From Holophagales bacterium (GTDB taxonomy: Bacteria > Acidobacteriota > Thermoanaerobaculia > Multivoradales > Multivoraceae): 62,517 nt of DNA. The stretch lies in assembly GCA_009837085.1 (NCBI GenBank), contig VXUF01000074.1, forward strand, positions 1 to 62,517, read 5' to 3'. This document shows positions 57,659 to 62,517 of this stretch, one piece after another (within the stretch, counting starts at the first letter, position 1; each line of letters starts with the position of its first letter). The notes under the pieces were generated by a model. That model did not search any database and was not told the origin of the DNA. It was given only the letters and a program-made list of their open reading frames with translations. A program made the position numbers and the translations under genes.

Positions 57659-57913
57659 TTAGCCCTTGGCGGCCCCGGGCTCCACGTTCCGCGCCGCGGG
57701 CGGCAGGTCGATCCCGCCGCGGCCCAGGGGCTGGCAGCGCAGGAGCCTGCCAAGCGTCAGCCACGTTCCCGCGATCAGCCCGTGGCTTCTGAGCGCGACC
57801 TGACCGTACTCGGAACAGGTCGGAGTGAAGCGGCAAGCCCTCGGGAGCAACGGCGAAAGCCAACTCTTGTACGCCCGGAGCACCGCCACGGCGAGCCTCG
57901 CCAGCGGGTTCAT
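57659..57913 (-). CDS. yidD: Membrane protein insertion efficiency factor YidD (canonical locus)
   Basis: VLRAYKSWLSPLLPRACRFTPTCSEYGQVALRSHGLIAGTWLTLGRLLRCQPLGRGGID. Confidence 0.94.
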   Translation of the reverse strand: MNPLARLAVAVLRAYKSWLSPLLPRACRFTPTCSEYGQVALRSHGLIAGTWLTLGRLLRCQPLGRGGIDLPPAARNVEPGAAKG

Positions 57914-58329
57914 CGCCGCGACCTCCCGCGGTTGCGGGACCTGCCGCCGGAACCGCCTCGCCTCGTCACCGTCTCGAAGAGCCGATCCAGCTCGCGGTAG
58001 AACGTCCGGCGGTTGGCGGTGGCCGCGGCCGCCTTCAGGTGCACGACGATGTCCACAGCCGGTAACCGCTCCCGCCCTACGACCTGGCGGTAGTGCTCCT
58101 GCACGCGCCGGCGAAGCCGGTTGCGCGTCACGGCGCCTCCCACCCGACGACCAGCGGTGAGTCCCAATCGAGCGTGGCCTGCTTCGTTGCGACGCACGTG
58201 GAAGATAGCGAACTCGCCGTGCAGCCGCCGACTCCGGCGGTAGACCCGCCGGTAGTCGCTACTCGACCGCATCCGCTCGGCCCCCTGCTCGAAGCCGGAG
58301 GTGCGAGCGAGGTTCCCCGATCGGTTCAA
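57910..58329 (-). CDS. rnpA: Ribonuclease P protein component (start uncertain)
   Basis: ARLGLTAGRRVGGAVTRNRLRRRVQEHYR motif. Confidence 0.93.
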   Translation of the reverse strand: MNRSGNLARTSGFEQGAERMRSSSDYRRVYRRSRRLHGEFAIFHVRRNEAGHARLGLTAGRRVGGAVTRNRLRRRVQEHYRQVVGRERLPAVDIVVHLKAAAATANRRTFYRELDRLFETVTRRGGSGGRSRNRGRSRR

Positions 58330-58331
58330 CG

Positions 58332-58466
58332 TCAGACCGTCAGCCGTTTGCGGCCCTTGCGGCGGCGGCGCGACAGGATCGCGCGACCGTGCCTGGTCCT
58401 CATCCGCAGACGGAAACCGTGCTTCTTCTTGCGACGCCGATTGTTCGGCTGGTATGTCCTCTTCAC
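58332..58466 (-). CDS. rpmH: 50S ribosomal protein L34
   Basis: [47 protein letters not shown] start. Confidence 0.97.
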   Translation of the reverse strand: MKRTYQPNNRRRKKKHGFRLRMRTRHGRAILSRRRRKGRKRLTV

Positions 58467-58490
58467 GTTCCTTCCTTCCTTAGGGCGTGT

Positions 58491-58579
58491 GGCGGAGAGG
58501 GTGGGATTCGAACCCACGGACCGCGTAAACGGTCAACGGTTTTCGAGACCGCCCCATTCGACCACTCTGGCACCTCTCC
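58491..58579 (-). tRNA. tRNA-Ser (CGA)
   Basis: GGAGAGG acceptor, anticodon loop CTCGAAA, long variable arm, encoded CCA. Confidence 0.94.
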
Positions 58580-58626
58580 CCGTTTGCGGGCCGCCCGGCG
58601 CATCTCGTCCCCTGCCGCCCTGGTCA

Positions 58627-58706
<80 letters not shown>

Positions 58707-58716
<10 letters not shown>

Positions 58717-59228
58717 TCAATCGAAAGCCCGCTCGACCGTAGACGCCGGAAGAACGCGCGCAACAAGGCTGAGCTCTCCTCCGCCAGGACGCCGGAGCAT
58801 ACCGTGATTTGGTGATTCAGTCCCGGTTCGCGAACGACGTTCCCGAGCGAGCCGCAGAAGCCACCCTTCGGATCGCGGGCTCCGAACACGAGCCGGTCCA
58901 CCCGGGCGTTGACCATCGCACCGGCGCACATGGCGCAGGGCTCGAGCGTCACGTACACCGAGCAACCGTTCAGCCGCCAGTCCTCCTGCCCGGCCGAAGC
59001 TTCCGCCAGGGCGATCATCTCGGCGTGCGCCAGCGGGTCTCCCCAGCTCTCCCTTCGGTTATGGCCGCGGCCGATGACCACGCCGTCGCGCACCACCACG
59101 GCCCCCACTGGTACCTCGCCGGCGGTCGCGGCCAGCCGGGCTTCATCGAGAGCCAGTTCCATGGCGGTTCGATCGTCCAAGCAACTCACGCTAGCAGTCG
59201 TCCGGACGGGATGATTCACTGGTACCAT
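58707..59228 (-). CDS. tadA: tRNA adenosine(34) deaminase
   Basis: DPLAHAEMIALAEAS, VTLEPCAMCAGAMVNARVDRLVFGARDPKGG motifs. Confidence 0.94.
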
Positions 59229-59277
59229 TCCCTACGCTTCCCGCGGCGTAGAACAGGCTCGGGATCGAGAAGTGACC

Positions 59278-59383
59278 GAAGGGTTCGGGCCCTGTGAATC
59301 GAACGGCCCCGAACCTCGTCAGGCCCGGAAGGGAGCAGCGATAGGGTGTTCGTTTCGAGGGCGCAGTTCAGCCGGAACCCTTC
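59278..59383 (+). ncRNA. ffs: Signal recognition particle RNA, small bacterial (4.5S) type
   Basis: GAACCTCGTCAGGCCCGGAAGGGAGCAGCGATAGGGTGTTC core; complementary ends GAAGGGTTC/GAACCCTTC; upstream of dnaX. Confidence 0.95.
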
Positions 59384-59416
59384 AGTGACTTCTCAATCAG
59401 GCGCCCCGTTCAGGCC

Positions 59417-61111
59417 ATGACCTACCAGGCGCTGGCCCGCAAGTGGCGGCCTCAGACGTTCGCCGACCTGGTCGGCCAGGAGGCGATCGTCACCGCCCTG
59501 CGCAACGCGTTGAGGGACGGCCGCATCGCGCAGGCCTACCTCTTCTCCGGCATCCGCGGCGTCGGCAAGACGACCGCCGCGCGAGTCCTCGCCAAGGCCC
59601 TGAATTGCCTCGGCGCCGACGGCTCCGCCAAAGGCCCGGTGTCCGAACCGTGCGACACCTGCCTGGTCTGCACGGAGATCCGGGAAGCGGGCGATCTCGA
59701 CGTGATCGAGATCGACGCCGCCACCTACTCGAAAGTAGAGCAGGTCCGGGACCTGACCGAGAGCCTGAGGTACGGTCCCGCCCGCGACCGCTACAAGGTC
59801 GTCGTTCTGGACGAAATCCACCGGCTGTCCGCCTCCGCCTTCGACGCGCTGCTCAAGATCGTCGAGGAACCGCCGCCACACCTGACCTTCATCTTCGCGA
59901 CGACCGAGATCGAGAAGGTACCGGCGACCGTCCTCTCGCGCTGCCAGGAGTTCCACTTCCGGCGCGTGCCGCCCGAGCCGATGGTCGCCCACCTGCGACG
60001 CATCTGCGACGCCGAGGGCTTCGAAGCCAGCGACCCCGCCCTCCGTCTGATTGCCCGCGCCTCCGAGGGCAGCGTACGGGACGCCGTCGCCCTGCTCGAT
60101 CAGCTCGCCACGTTCGGCAACGGCAGGCTCGTCGACGAGGATGTTGGACGTCTGCTCGGCGGCATCGACACGGCACTGCTCTCAAGCCTGCTCGAAGCGG
60201 TCCTGGCCGGTGGCGGTGCTCGGGTGTCGACGACGATCCGCGAAGTCGAGGACGGCGGCAGTGACCCCAGGCAGGTGTTCACCTACTTCCTTGGATATCT
60301 GCGGAGCGCGCTGCATCTCGCTCAGGGCCTCGACCCGGATCTACTCGACCTGCCCGCCGAAGCGGCCGCGGACCTCAAGAAAACCGCGGCAACCGCGGGC
60401 TACGAGAACCTGCTCAGGCTCCTGCATCTCCTCCTCAGCAGCGAGACGATCGTCCGGCGCGCGGACGCTCCAGGCCTCGCCCTGGAAGTGGCGCTCCTGC
60501 GTGCAGCCGAACTCCCGAGACTCGTACGGATCGAGCGGCTGGCGGCCGGCTTCCCGGCGGACGCGGAACCCCAAGGCACTGGGCCCCCGAGCGCCCGAGC
60601 CGAGGCCCCGGCACCGCGCCGCGAACCGGGAGAGACCCCGGCCGCAGCATCTCCCCCGGGCGGCGCCGCCCCGGTCGTCAAACGGCTCGAGAGCGAGAGC
60701 CCCCTCCTGGCGGGCCTGCTTGATTTCCACCACGCGGGCCTTGAGGTGCGCGGCAACACCCTCGTCATCGAGGCCGACCCGGAACTCAAGAGCGCACTTC
60801 AGGACGAGACCCGCACCGCCCAACTCGACGACGCCGTGCGCTTCGTACTCGGACCCGACGCCGGCTGGAAGGTGACGGCGGCGGCTCCGGGAGGAGCGGC
60901 CGCACCGCCGCCGGCTACCCCGGCGCCGCCTCCCCAAGGCCCGGCGTCGCGCCGCGATCCGGGCCCGCCGGCCTCCGAGCGCACGCCCGCGCGGCGCGCG
61001 GCCGGCCCCGCCAACGAGGCGCGCAGGGCGGCCGAGGCCGACCCCGGCGTCCGAGCCGTGCTCGACGTCTTCGGCGGCCGCGTACTCGAGGTCCGACCCA
61101 AGACCCCTTGA
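59417..61111 (+). CDS. dnaX: DNA polymerase III subunit gamma/tau
   Basis: ARKWRPQTFADLVGQEAIVTALRNAL, LFSGIRGVGKTTAARVLAKALNC, VLDEIHRLSASAFDALLKIVEEPP motifs. Confidence 0.96.
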   Translation: MTYQALARKWRPQTFADLVGQEAIVTALRNALRDGRIAQAYLFSGIRGVGKTTAARVLAKALNCLGADGSAKGPVSEPCDTCLVCTEIREAGDLDVIEIDAATYSKVEQVRDLTESLRYGPARDRYKVVVLDEIHRLSASAFDALLKIVEEPPPHLTFIFATTEIEKVPATVLSRCQEFHFRRVPPEPMVAHLRRICDAEGFEASDPALRLIARASEGSVRDAVALLDQLATFGNGRLVDEDVGRLLGGIDTALLSSLLEAVLAGGGARVSTTIREVEDGGSDPRQVFTYFLGYLRSALHLAQGLDPDLLDLPAEAAADLKKTAATAGYENLLRLLHLLLSSETIVRRADAPGLALEVALLRAAELPRLVRIERLAAGFPADAEPQGTGPPSARAEAPAPRREPGETPAAASPPGGAAPVVKRLESESPLLAGLLDFHHAGLEVRGNTLVIEADPELKSALQDETRTAQLDDAVRFVLGPDAGWKVTAAAPGGAAAPPPATPAPPPQGPASRRDPGPPASERTPARRAAGPANEARRAAEADPGVRAVLDVFGGRVLEVRPKTP

Positions 61112-61144
61112 GAACCCATCCACGGAGCACAGGAACAGCAGCGA

Positions 61145-61438
61145 ATGAACATTCAGAAGTTGATGCGGCAGGCCCAGCAGATGCAGGAGCAGATGCGGCG
61201 CGACCTGGCGACCGCCGAGTTCACCGCGAGTGTCGGCGGCGGCATGGTCGAGGTGCGGATGAACGGCGAGAAGGAGGTCCTGGCGGTGCACATCGACGCC
61301 GAGGTCCTCGACCCGGAGGATCCGGCCATGGTCCAGGACCTCGTCCAGGCCGCGGTGAACGAAGCGGGACGCAAGGTGAACGAGTACGTGGGGCAACGGA
61401 TCGGCAACATGGCCGGCGGCATTCCCGGCCTCACCTGA
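61145..61438 (+). CDS. ybaB: YbaB/EbfC nucleoid-associated protein
   Basis: MNIQKLMRQAQQMQEQMRRDLATAEFTASVGGGMVEVRMNG. Confidence 0.95.
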   Translation: MNIQKLMRQAQQMQEQMRRDLATAEFTASVGGGMVEVRMNGEKEVLAVHIDAEVLDPEDPAMVQDLVQAAVNEAGRKVNEYVGQRIGNMAGGIPGLT

Positions 61439-62025
61439 TGCCGGCCGACCCGCTGTCGAACCTGGTCGAGGAGCTCTCGCGCCTCCCAAGCATCGGTCCG
61501 AAGACCGCGCGACGGCTGGCTCACCATCTCCTCCGCGCCGACCGGTCCCGCGCCGAAGCTCTCGCGCAGGCGGTGGTCGACGTCAAGGAGCGCATGATCC
61601 ACTGCTCGACCTGCCACCAGATCACGGCAGTGGATCCATGCTCCATCTGCAGCGATCCGCAACGCGACAAGAGCAAGCTCTGCGTCGTCGAGGAGCCCTT
61701 CAACATCGAGCCGATCGAACGCACCGGCGAGTTCCACGGCCTCTACCACGCCCTGCTGGGCTCCCTCTCCCCCCAACGCGGCGTCGGCCCGGACGAACTC
61801 ACCGTCGCCTCCCTCCTCGACCGCCTCGAAGGAGTCGAAGAGGCCATCCTCGCCATGAACCCCAACGTCGAAGGCGAAGCCACCGCCCTCTACCTCGCCA
61901 ACCTCCTCAACCGCCGAGGCGTCCGAGTCACCCGCCTCGCCTTCGGCCTCCCCGTAGGCGGCGACATCGACTACGCCGACCAGGTCACCCTCGCCCGCTC
62001 GCTTGCGGGCCGCCGCGATTTGTAG
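61438..62025 (+). CDS. recR: Recombination protein RecR
   Basis: LSRLPSIGPKTARRLAHHLL, CSTCHQITAVDPCSICSDPQRD zinc finger, YHALLGSLSPQRGVGPDEL; TGATG overlap with ybaB. Confidence 0.97.
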   Translation: MPADPLSNLVEELSRLPSIGPKTARRLAHHLLRADRSRAEALAQAVVDVKERMIHCSTCHQITAVDPCSICSDPQRDKSKLCVVEEPFNIEPIERTGEFHGLYHALLGSLSPQRGVGPDELTVASLLDRLEGVEEAILAMNPNVEGEATALYLANLLNRRGVRVTRLAFGLPVGGDIDYADQVTLARSLAGRRDL

Positions 62026-62032
62026 TTCGGCC

Positions 62033-62211
62033 GCCTGTAGCGGCTCCCGGGGGGAGGGTCCCAGACGGACGCTCACCCCCGCTTGGTGGATGGGAGGTTG
62101 GGGGTTCGCTGCGGCCGCCTGCGCTCCGCTATGCCCGTGGTTCATGGAAGGACATGGGCAGTCGCTTGGCTCTAGCCCGCTGGGACCCTCCCCCCGGGAG
62201 CCGCTACAGGC
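62033..62211. repeat. 32-bp perfect inverted repeat pair with 115-bp interior
   Basis: GCCTGTAGCGGCTCCCGGGGGGAGGGTCCCAG (62033-62064) and exact reverse complement at 62180-62211. Confidence 0.9.
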
Positions 62212-62292
62212 TGGACGATCTCGGTGGCTGGCACCGCTGGGTTGGGCTCCGGGGACGCGCGGCGGCCTGCTGGGGTGCGCGGGTCTGTAGCC

Positions 62293-62308
62293 GGGGTCTC
62301 CTGACCCC
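62293..62308. repeat. Hairpin family B: GGGGTC-TCCT-GACCCC
   Basis: 6-bp perfect stem; resembles CCCGGGTC-TTCT-GACCCGGG at 34332-34351. Confidence 0.5.
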
Positions 62309-62517
62309 CAGGAGAACCTGCGCCGAAGCGGCGACCATTCTCGGGGGAACCAACGGGATCCAGAGTCGCGACCTGCACTCAGCTCCGGGAAATCATGACC
62401 GTAGGAAACCGTCCGCTCGGAGGGTCGCTCGACTTCACCGGAATGGGTGATCGCGTCGCCGGGCAAGCACGAAGTCCTGGGGCGTCCAGTCCGGGTCTGT
62501 CGCGCGGGGGGGGGGGG

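Noticed and set aside
54168-58470. oriC with DnaA-box cluster
   Set aside because: I did not find clustered TTATCCACA-like boxes or an AT-rich unwinding region by eye, and dnaA is absent.
59417-61111. Possible programmed frameshift in dnaX
   Set aside because: No A-AAA-AAG-type slippery heptamer with SD-like stimulator was recognised; the frame is continuous.

Overview
This is a high-GC bacterial contig end. The host is probably an Acidobacteriota-like or other Gram-negative lineage; that is inference only. Gene content:
- About 60 well-supported CDSs, 4 tRNAs, a tmRNA, and a small SRP RNA.
- An origin-type cluster on the minus strand: rpmH-rnpA-yidD-yidC-jag-rsmG-parA-parB-bactofilin, with two perfect parS sites in the rsmG 5' end.
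- ffs-dnaX-ybaB-recR at the right end.
- The pyrF/pyrD/pyrK block, pgk-tpiA-secG, and bacillithiol genes bshA/bshC.
- A Phd/VapC-type toxin-antitoxin pair.
- A lipid/xenobiotic-type operon with two F420-type LLM oxidoreductases and two coupled acyl-CoA dehydrogenases.

The most interesting non-genic signals are:
(1) A six-copy intergenic repeat, GCCGGCG-[A/G]GGA-CGCCGGC-GCACCCAGTGTG, always in one orientation. Five of six copies lie just 3' of a minus-strand stop codon and are paired with a second, variable hairpin.
(2) A low-GC DUF885 gene apparently inserted between mtnA and a DUF2332 gene, flanked by a ~32-bp near-perfect duplication of the gene junction.
(3) A three-helix structured RNA candidate between comEA and lepB.
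(4) A 22-bp perfect palindrome at the antitoxin gene.
(5) A NYN-like domain that has lost its acidic residues.
(6) A 32-bp perfect inverted repeat pair near the contig end.

All calls were made by eye from sequence and ORF translations. No searches or folding were run.
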